A DNA stretch of 64,000 nt, taken from NCBI GenBank assembly GCA_002633025.1, contig NMRB01000008.1:1062772-1126771 (forward strand), in the 5' to 3' direction. A program made the translations under genes and the position numbers. Positions 36,150 to 48,700 of this stretch are shown piece by piece. How positions within the stretch are numbered: position 1 is the stretch's first letter; every line of letters begins with the position of its first letter. The notes beneath the pieces are model-generated. The model saw only the letters and a list, made by a program, of their open reading frames with translations. It did not search any database and was not told where the DNA came from. This DNA comes from Notospermus geniculatus. Its lineage: Eukaryota; Nemertea; Pilidiophora; Heteronemertea; Lineidae.

Positions 36150-36432
36150 TTTGTATTTGTTTGTATTTCATTTTTCCGTCAGGGCCGACGCTACAGCATT
36201 ACTGACCCTGCTAAGTACGGAGGAGGCCATCACAAGCTACTCATGTTCCTCACTTGGATGGGGTATTTTACTTGCCCTTGCAAAGACACAAGGTACAAGG
36301 CACCATGGCTTACTGTCCCATGCGACGGACGTGAAGAGCCGGGAATGAAATCCCATATGGCCCGGGCTGTATTCGAACCCGGGACCAGCCGCTTGCTAAG
36401 CGGACGTGATAACCACTAGGCTATCAGGCTCC
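36150..36432 (-). mobile_element. tRNA-derived SINE, copy B only
   Basis: Read on the minus strand, the head resembles a tRNA-Ala(AGC): A box TAGCCTAGTGGTTA, a CCGC-TTAGCAA-GCGG anticodon-like arm, and B box GGTTCGAATAC (about 36369-36432). The tail ends in AAATACAAAC repeats. CCTCACTCCTG flanks it (36139-36149 and 36452-36462), with a short CTCACTC expansion beside the head. Copy A has the empty site. Confidence 0.88.
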
Positions 36433-38045
36433 TCACTCCTCACTCCTCGCTCCTCACTCCTGTCATAGAAAGAAGCCAAAGGCAGACCCTCTGACAGATA
36501 TCACGACTGATTTTTTCAACATTTCAATATCCAATGCCCAGTTACAATGTCAAAAGCAGTCAATTGAAAAATTCAAATTCAACAACAAATTCAAGACTAT
36601 ACCATCCTTTTCACGCGAGAATTCCAGAACATTTGTGAGATGTTTATTATGCTTTCAAGGTCACGCTATTGCCCGTGTGTTGATTTGCAGTATGATTCCA
36701 CTGAAACTGAAATCTACTGGCGTCACGTCCTTCTCGCAGGTTGCAGATGTCTTGACTGGCAACGGCTATTTCATATCCAGCCCAAGGTATTATGTATGGA
36801 CTTTTGTCAAAAAAGGCCCACAAGAAAATGCCTACAAGAAAATCTGCAGCAATTCCTAGACCCACACACAAATCAGTCTTTGATACTCTGGTGATGCTTG
36901 ACACAAAACCATCTAAATAAATTACTGACATATAAAATATGACCTCAATCTGAAAATGCTTACAAACCCATAAATTAGTACAATTAAGGACATAGACAAT
37001 TTACTTAACATTAACACGCACGTATAAAGACATTTAAACATAACACGTCATAAACTCTATTACATAGACAAAACGCACATGGACATAATATTATATTAGC
37101 AGGCACCATCTTGTCGTGTTCAGAAAAACAGGGGTAGCAAGTCAAAAACGTCCACGATCTCATCGATAAAATTTCCCTCCGCACATGAAAATTAACCACA
37201 CTAGCAATGTAGTTTACAAATCTTTTTACAATATTTACAATGTTTGGAAATTGCGTTGAAAATGTCTAATCTGTATTGCACTAAAAAATAGCTCTAATTT
37301 CTTTGTCAGTTTCATGTCCCATCAACTGGACCTTTTCCATAGATCTTTTTGATAAAACTATACACCGATTTACAACTCCAGCTGATGAAACCTGAAATGA
37401 ACACTATATACACTATATATTTACTATCAGTGATGAAATTTACAAAGAGGTGATGGAGGTTACAAAATAAATGACATTTCCGTGTATTGAATGAAAATAA
37501 AGGAGCGTAGACGTCTCCATTGAAGGTAGCTGCTCTCAAATGAATACATTTGTATTTCATGTATACAAAATTACGCTTTGTCTGGGGAATGAACACGTTT
37601 CATGATAAAATTGATGCAGTTTTCAACCATCTAAGGCAAGGCAAGAAATTACCCAACATACAACAAATAGGCTACACATGTGTCAATCTCAGAACAAGCT
37701 TGATCAAGTAAATTTTTTCAGAAATACATCAACGTGACAACAGAAATACGGTGTATTTCAAACTGACATGACTTCTGTTCACAATAGCTGGACTTTTTTT
37801 CGCAACCCCTAATGAGTTTTCAACCCCAAAATCATAACTTCAAATGAGCCACAAGCTCATCAATGTATAAAATGACCTCTATCTTCAACAGCTAGAAAGC
37901 TTTTGAGGCTCTGATTAGGCCTAATACATGTCAGGTAGCTTCACACATCAATTCTACACCGACAACTTTGCTAATCAAATACATGTAGAATCAAATGGGG
38001 CAAGGTTGAAACACAGTTCAGATATTGATACCCCAATAGAGCTGC

Positions 38046-38355
38046 ACAACATTTTTGTAATAATTTTCACACATATTACAAAGCAACATTCTAGTATTTC
38101 AACTTGGATGGCAGTACAGTCCACAGATGTACATTTGTAAGTATACCATTTGCAGTCAAGCACTCCAGGATACATTGCACATGAAACTAGAATATAATGC
38201 TGGAACTCAAGAACCATGCTGAGCGCAGATGCACATGTACACCAGATGCAATCTGCAGATATCATTTCATGTGCTTCTTTTTCACTTATTCACATCTGCA
38301 ACGAGACAAAGTGCTGCAAAATACTAACAGGTCCCTGCACCTGTGAAAGTGCATG
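38046..38355. other. Copy-B-specific sequence downstream of REV3L
   Basis: About 310 bases replace an unrelated stretch of roughly 95 bases in copy A (near 18965-19055). No terminal repeats or coding potential were seen. It may be a deletion plus insertion difference between the copies. Confidence 0.5.
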
Positions 38356-39117
38356 ATAATATGGCATGAATGTGAGGAAGTAAAGCTTGGTTTTCAATCA
38401 CAAATATTGAATTTGTCATCACAGGTAACAAAAGCAGCTGCAGGGTTAATTTTTATGACGACCAACCCAAAAAATGGCAGATGACGCATTCAAAATCCAT
38501 CAGTTTATGTGTGTAATCAGTAAAGTTCCTAAGTCTAAAACCAATTCGAAGTATTCAAACATCCTTTTTACATTCGGCACCAAATCTAAGCAGTGAGAAA
38601 TTAATCTTGGATGGATTATATAAGGAACGGTATCATTGAGAATGCTGCAGTATGCATAGTCATAAGATTGTCTAGAAATCAATACCATGTACCAAAACTA
38701 TCTTGGTATAAAGAAAGGCACACCCTGAAATACATTGTGAGATGTGACGTGGATTCAGACTCCTCTTCAAGACACACTCAGTGTCATGGTCACACCCATC
38801 GACAGAATAAGTCAAGACACACACTGTGGCTGCCTTGACTTTGTCACTGATATTTATTGATATACCGGTACCGGTACTCAAAGCATTCACTTTGTAGCTT
38901 CGCCCCTGTAGGCTCAGATAAGAGGGTATAAATGAACCAATGATTGAAATTTGGCAGTGTTATGCTGTATTTGATGCAACTGAAATATTTACACCAGATT
39001 TCACTCTCTCAATATTAGCAGATTTACAAGAAATTTCTCCATTTCGAAGCATCTCTACTCATCTTCAATAAGTAAGTGTTGCAGCTGTAATCCACATCCT
39101 ACGACTTGCTTTTCACG

Positions 39118-39229
39118 GCCTTCAGAATCTGCCGTCCTTGACCTTGAACTTCAGAATCTACTGTCCTTGACCTTGAACTTCAGACTTACGACCTTTAGAT
39201 TCCGCTATCCTTGACCTTGAACTTCAGAC
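39118..39229. repeat. Tandem repeat in REV3L 3' UTR, three units (copy B)
   Basis: Three copies of CCTTGACCTTGAACTTCAGA follow the stop codon, against two in copy A, making this a variable-number repeat. Confidence 0.75.
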
Positions 39230-39268
39230 AACCACAAACTTCTCAGGACTCCACAACAATGTCCCTCA

Positions 39269-39715
39269 TCAAAATTCTAATTTCTTCGACAGGTCAAGCA
39301 GTTTCTGACGCTGGGTGAGATCACGTGTGACTTTGACAAATTGGTAGAGGATTGGGCAGTCAAGTGAGACACAGCCAAGCTTGGGGTCATTGGTGCCCAT
39401 ACATGAGTAACAGATCTGAAAAGAATAGGGTCAGCTGCATCAAAATGAATACCAATATACATGCGTAGGGTATCCACATGGCATTTGAAAGTTTTTGTCC
39501 ACCCACACTCCAAGACATCAGGGAAAAGATCTCTGAATATCCTGTTAACATACCTGAGACAGGTGGTGATGAGTTCTCTCCCAATCCCTGATCCTGTCAT
39601 TTATGACAACAGCAGACGTCTGCGGGTTTTGTTTACATTTGTTACACAGGCTTTCTTTGGTCATTTCATCACATACAGGGCAGTTCATCGTGCTGAAGTA
39701 CTTGCTTAATGTACC
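39269..39715 (-). CDS. REV3L: REV3L copy B, C-terminal cysteine-rich exons
   Basis: Exons 39715-39554 and 39415-39269, the same lengths as in copy A. CysA and CysB clusters are intact and the stop codon is at 39269-39271. The CysB cluster holds the 4Fe-4S site that docks accessory subunits in this family. Confidence 0.92.
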
Positions 39716-42700
39716 CTGAAATCGAAGAAAGTCAACTCATTCTAAGGTGTAGGTTTGCAGGTGAGTGGCTTTTAATTACATGTATGGTTGGAACCTGAAG
39801 CAGTCACTCGTAGCACATAGCGTAACTATTTACACTAACCTGTCTGTTGTCATCTTGGAAGTGAGACATTGGGACTAGTCTCATTACCTTTGGCATCTCA
39901 TGGTACCTGCAGAAGAATACATAACAAGCTAATCTCTCCAAATCAAGCTGGATTTTACACTCCCATGCTATTATGCATACATGTAGGAGTGCCTATTCTA
40001 TTAGTAGCAAGAGTAGCTGTTCAAATCTGGCCCAAACTATGGATCTAATGCAAACACCAATGACCAAGGACTTTTTTACCTACCAGGAAAACACATCCAC
40101 TCCCATAAGTGAGAAGGCTCTGTCTAAAGGAGGGAGAACTTGTTTGGAGATGTAGTAAACGGCGTTGAGTCTTAGGCTTGGATCTTGCAGCACCTCCATT
40201 GGTTCTCGGATCAACTGGATGAGAGGTAGAGACGGTTCCCCATAGACAACAACATACGGGACTCTCTCACCGACACGTGGCTCTGACCTCCGATCGACTG
40301 CAACACGTTTCCTGGAAAGAACGTATGATAGATTTATTAAAAGAAGGGGCAAAGACTGCTGATGATGGAGACTGCTCTTCAGCCCAAAATATCAATGGAT
40401 GATAATAGAAATGGTAGCACATGCAGCAGAAAACACAACGACAAAACGAAATCAGCATACTTTGCAATCTCCAATGCCGGCACGCATGCTGTAGGCCTAT
40501 AACCATTCATCCCACGATATTCCTTAGCAAATGTCAGATCCTGTATCGGGATGCGTCCTTCCATGAGTTTACGGCACTGGCGTTTGACGTATTGCTTGAC
40601 CTTGGAAACATCCTTGGTAGAGAATAAAACCTTGAGCGACTTCTCTAAGACCTGAACGAAAACAGAAAAGGCATTTTAAGGGAATGATCTGTCAATATTT
40701 CAAGAACAGGAATACAACTCAAAAGACTTCAAACTGAAAGCAGTGACAGGACCAATGCTCTGACTTTCCACCCACAACTAACCTTGCTGACAGTTGGACA
40801 AGAGTCCCTCCTGACTGTTTCAATCCCCTTAGCATCATATACAGGCTCCTTCTGGTCCGGTGTCTCATACATATACCCCACATACCTCTTCTTGGTTTGG
40901 AGAATGCATGGCATGTAAACCTGAAACATCAACGGTGTCCATCATTTGACTCAGTAGAAGGTGTCACAAAATTTTATTCACCAGACAGGAAAAGCGAAGA
41001 AATCAGCTAACTGACAGTGTACTGAATACAGAAGGTCTGGTGAGAGAGCATTTACCTTTTCAAACTTTAATTTGATTGGTTTAGGGTTGTCCTTGGTGAC
41101 AGCATCGCATATCTCATAACCAATCCTGAATGCATCTTCCTTGCTCCTTCCCTTGAGCAGAATGAACATGCTGTCCGTGTCGCCGTACACAACCTGTGCA
41201 TTCCACTTGTCATTGTCTTCCACCATTTTGATAGCTCGCTCCAGAGTTTCTCGTGCTTTACTCACGATGCTGTCACCGACTTCGACAGACGGCATCCTGC
41301 CGGAGAAACTGGCCGCCGTGTAGCCATAGGTGACATTTGCGATGAGTTTCAAACCCAACTGTCTGGCATCGAGGATACGTTTCAATGCAGGGTTGTCATT
41401 TGCCTCCTTCATTGTTTTCTTCACCATGATTCGTGTGTTGAGGATGTCTTCCACCATTTTTGGCATGGTGCCTTTCCGTACGCTCTGTTTCACGAAGGCA
41501 ACCCCAACTGGAGAGATGTACACGTCATCCTTGAGTTTCTGAAAAAGAAATTTGGAAATGGTGAACACAATGGGAGAAATTTCTGAAGGAAACCAATGAA
41601 GCTACACTCAGTCTGCCTGATAAACCCTGGAGGGTGGAACCACACTTACAGGGGAACTGTTCCCACGAAATCATTGCAGTTGGTTTCCACTATGGACTCA
41701 AGTTAAATGGAATAGTAATTCAACCAGCGACCTCAGTGGTGAGAGGGTCAAACACAGCGCTACTCATGCAGCAGAGGCTTTGAGAATGGTCAAATGACGA
41801 CTCCTGTATACTAAATCGAGAGAAGGTGCCTTTCCTTGACTCACCTTAAGTACTTTTGGATGCACTCTCAGCGACGTACAGCCAAACTTGTACTCCCCAA
41901 AATCTGCATTGGCAATATGCTCCACCTTCCCAAGACACGTCGAGAAGCAGTAGTTATACGCGATCATGATTGACGGATACAGTGACTGGAAATCCAGCAA
42001 TACGACTGGGTCACTGTAAAATCTGGATTCTGGCTCCATGGTCAGCGCGATGATCTCTGGGGCTTTCTGGTGAGCCCTCTGCTGGACACTTGGAGAGACG
42101 GCGATGTAGTTCATTGGTTTGGCCATTCGCAGCATCATCGATTCGACACGATACTGAAAGGGGAAAATCGCCGTCATCGAATGAATCATCTCAATGAGTG
42201 ATATACAACTGAGTTGAGGACAGGCTGAGCAAATATAGAGTTAACTGCAACTGACCATTTTACTTAATATCACCATCAAATCCTTACCTGGGAACCTCTG
42301 GACAGAACATGGAAGAATTCAATGCCAAAGATTCGGGCAAATTCACTCGTCCTTCCGATGAGATCAAGCTGGTTCAGAATTCGAATATTCGCTTTGGCCC
42401 GAATGGCATAGTGCTCTATCGTACGCCATCTGCAAAGAATGAGGAGATGAAATGAAATTCTGTTTTGTTGAAATGCACGATCAAGAACAAAGCCAATGAA
42501 GAGGAGCACAATAGATGTCGATACGAATTTGGTGGTTTACATACCTGAGAAGATCAGTTTTGTGGTCAAACCACTTTGTCAAAGTTCGATAGGTAAAGAG
42601 TGCCACCCTCTCATGGAGAACATGGTATGCTACGTTTTCAAAACTGTAGACATTCAAAGTCACCTGTAACAGAAGTCCAGCTATATTAGATGATGAAATG

Positions 42701-45700
42701 AATGGTGTAACAATAACACTTTACATATGAAGAGAGATGAAGATCCATACCAGAATCTGAACTGAGAACCTCCTCATTCCAATACATGTACTCTACAGAC
42801 AAATCCCAAATTACCAGATCTGCGCACTTCCGCCGAAATCGTAAACAGAACTGCAACCTGAAACCAGCTGACGTGACGCAATCCATGATTCAGCAATGGA
42901 CTACTCTGACGCGACGTCGTTAAAGTCACTGTCGCGGGGTTGTCTGTGTCACGTCATTCCGTTTCAGACGGAGGTTCTGTTTACAATTTCGGCGGAAGTG
43001 CGCAGATCTTTTTCATTTTCGTCAATTTGGGATTTGTCTATTGCCTGCGCTGAAGAGACAAAGCCCACTCGCTGGACTAGTAGGAATATGGTTTTTCCTA
43101 CACAAATATTACCTCATGTCTGAGTAGCCTCCACAAGTTAAGGACAACCCTGCCAGCTATGTGTATTTCTGAGTTGTGGTCAGCACCATACTCATCTCGT
43201 GTAGATGAGAATGTGCTCTCTTTCGGACAGTCTGAAACAAATGAACGAAGGGGTCTTTCAGTTTGGAGGAAGGGACATACAGCAATGATCCTTGTGACTT
43301 GAACTTGCCTCCAGCCTGGCTACAATTCAGAATGAAGAACTACAGAGCAGAACTTACCAGGGAGTCTTGATATCCTAGCACAGATGTTTATGTTGAGAGT
43401 AGCACCCCTTTGGAGTAGATACCCCCACGATAGCAACTGGATTTCGTAACCCACCAAGATATCAGGGTCCACACTGAAAGGACACGACAGAATACAAGTG
43501 AAGTCACAAATGCATTGCATTATCCTTCATGAGGTGTCAACATCAGCCACTACCAGACGTGACATTGTGCCCACACTCTGATCATGGATAATGTTTATAA
43601 CATGTACCGTTATTTGAAATCTACCGGTTCTAATTGACATGTCATTTGAGTCTTTTCAGCTGGAATTCACAAGCTCAAGACAGGTTAATCTATCTTCCAA
43701 CTTATGAATGGGGTTGAGCAAACCATTGCACTTACCTGAGGACAAAATCCACAAAAAGATCAAGCAGTTCCTTTTCTGAGCTGGCATATGTAGCATCCAG
43801 GTTGTAAATTCCTGATCTTATCAATAGGGGTCTCCCATCGGCAGACCTTGTCGACGTCGATGGTTGTTCAGTCGTTGATCGTAAAGCAGTATCGTCCAAT
43901 ATGAACACACCGGAGCGATCCTTATCTTGGATATTATCAGCTGAATCGTCGAACAGGTGGTAGAATATTCCACAGATGGAGTCGAACTCGGGATCCGGTC
44001 GAAGGTCACCACGTGTCCGACAATGCAACTCGATACTTAACACAGTCAGATATTGCCGCTGTAACAAAACATGTCGTCGGTCGTAGCTTGCTTTTGAGTA
44101 TCCACATCGTTCAGTATTTGTTAGTACATGACACAGAGATTATCGACGATAATGATATCTAAATCACGTAAACCAGAGACCGTTCATAACAGGGCATGGC
44201 CTTGGTAACTTGATTTTTCAACACCAATCCATCATGACATTAAAATAGCCAAATGTCTTTAGATTCCACACAGCCAATTGCAATATACATGCGAAGTCAA
44301 GACGATAACACAGCAGAAATGAACATGGGGAATATGTAAATGATCCAAATAACGTAACACATCACAGGCGCAAGAAGTAAAAGAATGTTGGCTCCTTCTA
44401 TTGTCTTGCTAACTGATAACGTGGGGTGACGTATGCGTGATAGCGTCCTGGTGGATAGGAAAATAAGAAATTAGGATTTGGCAAGAAGGAAATGAAGGGT
44501 AATATTGGAGAAGCTGGGATGAGGTTAAAATAAAGTTGAAGGAAACATCAAAATCTAAAACGGTGAATTTGGCAAAGTCATGCGTCAAACTGCAAAATGG
44601 TTTCACAAAAACTCTGATCGCTGAATTTTTAAGTGTGTGTGGCACAACTGTTTTCACCAATCAATCTGGGCAAACATATTCATCCCAATAACGCCATGAT
44701 AGTACCAGTTATGCATTTTGATGCATGAACCCAATGAAAATTTGCCCAAGACTTTTTTTAACACCAAGGCCCGTATTTTAGAATGCTCCTCAACGTAAAG
44801 GAGTTCCTCAAGGCTATTGTTCTTAACAGGAGAACAATAGCCTTGAGGAACTGCTTTGTGTTGAGGAGCATTCTAAAATATGGGCCAAAGTGTGTCCAAA
44901 TAAAGTGTTATCCATGAAAAAGCTGCATTGGAGTTTCCCAGCTAAACACATGCAGAAAACAGTGTCAGCCTGGAATTTGTAATTTGTAATTGTGACGCCG
45001 TCTGAGAACCCTCGGTGATGATATTACTACATAAAACAAGAAAATACATGAAGGAAAAAGAAAGTACAAAAGAAACCAAAGTATAGAGAAAGAAAGGACA
45101 GAGAGATACACAGACCACCAGCAGAACACCATCAAGGCAAACCACCACATACACCAGTAATAGGTCTTTGACATCGCAAATATCTGAAGTGAGAGCTTTC
45201 TCAAGCAGGTTGGCTACAGCGGCAACTCAGCCAGAGAAAACTACGGGCACTTGTTTGATTCAAGCAGTAGTACAACATATGTAAATACTGAACATGAGTG
45301 GATACTCGAGGCAAGCAAGTTGGTAAAACAGCAACAAGAAAATAGCCACTGAAGCAAGATTTTAAGGTACACCAATTGTTTTTAACCTATGACTGATAAA
45401 ATGCACTCAAATGACAACCAAATGGAGCTACTGACAGTACAATGTAAACTGCTGGGGTGTACTTCTTAAATGGTTCAGTAGCCATAATTACCAACAACAT
45501 TAGAACAGTAATACAAAACATGAAACAATAAGAAAATAACATAACAGATTCAGATATGTAAAGCAGCACAGAGTAATAATTGTTGGGATATTGGAAAATA
45601 GACTGAAGGATAATGAATGAAGAATATTTACACCCTTACAACCAGAATGGAAGATTGCAAAGATCCAACTATTCTCGCTCTCAGTTCAGAGTAGGTCACC

Positions 45701-48700
45701 ATACATGGGATGCAGAGGTGCCATACCCAAATGTACTGTGACCCACTATCAACTCAGGTTGGCACAGACTACGATGATCACAGGTACTGTACTTCTGTGA
45801 GCTATCAGGTCTGGTCATGGGATTGCATGCATGCAGTCAAACTACATGTATGCTATCACCTTCAAGGGATTCGTGTACCGGTAATTTGGAAATGGACTTC
45901 ACATTTCGTTTCAATTTTACTTCCAGTATATTTTGGTACCGGTACCTCATTTCAAAATAATCAGTTGAGGAGGATGTTTCATCAACGAACATGGACTTTC
46001 CATCGATAGCCTGTATGACACTTACCTCATTGACTGCTTTCGCATCTTCAAGATTGTGCTGACTGACCTTGAAACCACAGGTGTTGGGTGGGGTTGGTCC
46101 CTCTATCATGGACACATCCGAGATGCGGCGTTTTGGAGTGCCAAACAATGTCTGAAGAGGAAGAAGCCTTGTTTGACACAGACCTGCATTTCAACCCAAT
46201 GGATTCGATTTCAGCCAAAAGTACAACTTTGACTGACTGTGACCCACTCCAGCAAAAGCAGGGGCCAGTGGGTCACGTTGAAGTGGGAGACCATTCACAA
46301 GGTATGCAGACATTGCAGAACAAAGGGAAGGAACGTGGCCCTTCTGAAACAGTAGTGAACTGGGATTAACTGGATTAAAAGGGAACAGCATCTCAACTAC
46401 CTACCTTTACTTGGCTCTCTAGGACAGCTTTCCGCAAGGAATCTGAAGAGTGGCGTCTTTTCAGGCATGGTTTCGCTTTCTCCTCATCAGCTGCTGGGGC
46501 CAAGGGCACGAAATCTGCCATATCATCCACCACACGCCCGAGAATGGGTGTGTACCCAGGACAGGGCATGTCGGAGAATGCCCGACGAATTGGAGTACTG
46601 TGCTGGGGTATATCCTCTTCACTTCTCGTGCGGCGATATGCCGGTGAGCTCTGGTCCCATCTGCTCAAGCGACGGCACTTCGATGGTGGGGAAATGATGT
46701 CCTTCTCAACTCTTTCCTCTTGTTTCGAAACAGAATTCGCAGACCTCGTTCGTTTTAAATGGACAACTTTGACGGTAGAACCTTCTGGCTGTGACTCAGT
46801 CACGTCATCATTCCCCGTGACCTGGCTGTCTGGGAAAATCGTGGTATCTTGGCTATCTGCGATCAGGTCACCTCCTGTTATATTCTGGACCTCCATATCA
46901 GCTAATTCAGTCAATTTATCTCGAGTGAAACTGACACGGCGTGTCGCTTTCACATGCTGTCTGCTCCCTCCAGTTTCCACTTTCTCCTCGTCATCTCCTC
47001 CCTTACCATCACCCAGCAAACCTGGATCCACGTCTTCACGGAAGTCACCATAACTTAGCTCTCTCACCACATCATTCTCACAGTCTGTCGCCGTTGCAAG
47101 AGCTATCTTGGCCTCCCGCTCTGTTCTTCGTTCCATGATCTTCTCCTCTAACCACAGTTTGACCTTGTCAGCTGTCGGTGGCAGTTTACATGGTGTCATC
47201 ACGACCTTGTCTATCCCCATGATCCTCGCTTTCATCTGTGGATTTCTCTCAACTTCCATCATAACATCAAAGCCGTTCTCTNCACTCGATTCTTGTGACG
47301 TCAAGTACCCTTTAGATGTGTCGTCACTTTCAAAACTGTGTTCGGCCGTTGAAAGTTGAGTATCAGATGATTGACTAGGGTCACTGGCAGATAAGAGTTG
47401 AGACTTGTAAACAGACACGGGTGATATGTAGGTATCCTGGACTGCCTTGTCACATGGTGCTGGTGATGTGGGCTCGTCCTGAGTGGGTGTTGGGACGTCG
47501 TAATATTCATCAACTTCTTCATGTTGTCTGCTATGCGTGGTAAGAGGACTGCGTACGATTTTCTCGTCTGCTGTTGCATTAGGACTGACATCTTCATAAT
47601 CTTCCACTGATTCATCATCAGACTCCTCAACTTCAAAAAAGTCCAATGGACGGACAGAACTTGGAGGACCTGCTATAGGATGGAGTAAATTTGGTGGCAA
47701 ATTACGTCTCAATTGCTTGGAATGGTGAGAACTTGATGGTAATTTGAGTTCACCACTGGCCGATTTATCTCGTTGTTCAGTGCTGTCCATCTCACTTGAA
47801 GCTGCAGCTTCACCTTCAGTCACATCAGATACGTTCACCATATTTTCATCCACCAGGACTGAATGGGAGTAATCCTCAGTGAAATGACCCAGTCGAGGGG
47901 GACCAGCAACAGGGCAAACCAGATTTGGCTTCTCAACAATTTTGTCGTCTGCCTCACTGCTGCCTTCGTCAAATGGATCCCCATTGTGTGCCTCATTTGG
48001 TGATCCCATAGAGGTGTTCTCCTCTTCTTCGTCTTGCTGAGCTACATGTCCAGGTGGGCCAGCAATGGGGCGCAGAATGGGATTTCCTTCATCACAAGTT
48101 GGTGTGCCATGCTTGTTTTCAGTGTACACAGATACTTCATCGTCTGCTATGCTTGTTGTCCTGGGTTTCGGCGATGGGTGAAATTTGTGAGAGTTGTATG
48201 GCTTAGACAGATAACGACTCTTCGTCGGCCCCACTGCCTCGTCTAAATCAGTGAACAATGACATCTCATCATCTGCAAAGCCTCCTTCGCCTTCAGAGAA
48301 ACTGTGCAAATCGTGTCTTGTCCTACCAGCAGGTGAATGACCAGCAATGGGTCTAATATTAGTAGAAACTGACACGATATCAGGCTCAGCAGCAACAGAT
48401 CCACTGTCAGTTGCAATTTGCTCGTCGTCACCACAGTAGACATTCGCCACAGGTGGCCCAGGAATTGGACAAAGCGGCTGCGAGTTCTCTTCTTCAGATG
48501 TGCTGTCTACTTTCACAATAGTGTATTCAAGTTCCTGGTCTGAATTTTGTTCCAAGGTAAGATCTGTAGGCCTGGCAGGTATAGCAATAGGGGCAACAAG
48601 TCCAGTTGATGTAACATTAGCATCAGCAGGCACACCGGTATCTTTCTCTGCTTCATCGCTGCTACCATCGCTCTCCTCTGGTTTGCATTCCTCAATTTCA

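Larger units (their letters stand above)
34623..39268. other. REV3L 3' UTR and downstream flank, copy B
   Basis: No gene recognised; collinear with copy A except for indels. It contains a SINE (36150-36432), a copy-B-specific stretch (38046-38355) and a three-unit tandem repeat (39118-39229). Confidence 0.5.

Noticed and set aside
36360-36432. tRNA-Ala-like gene
   Set aside because: The tRNA-like part is continuous with a SINE body and tail, flanked by a target duplication, and absent from copy A.
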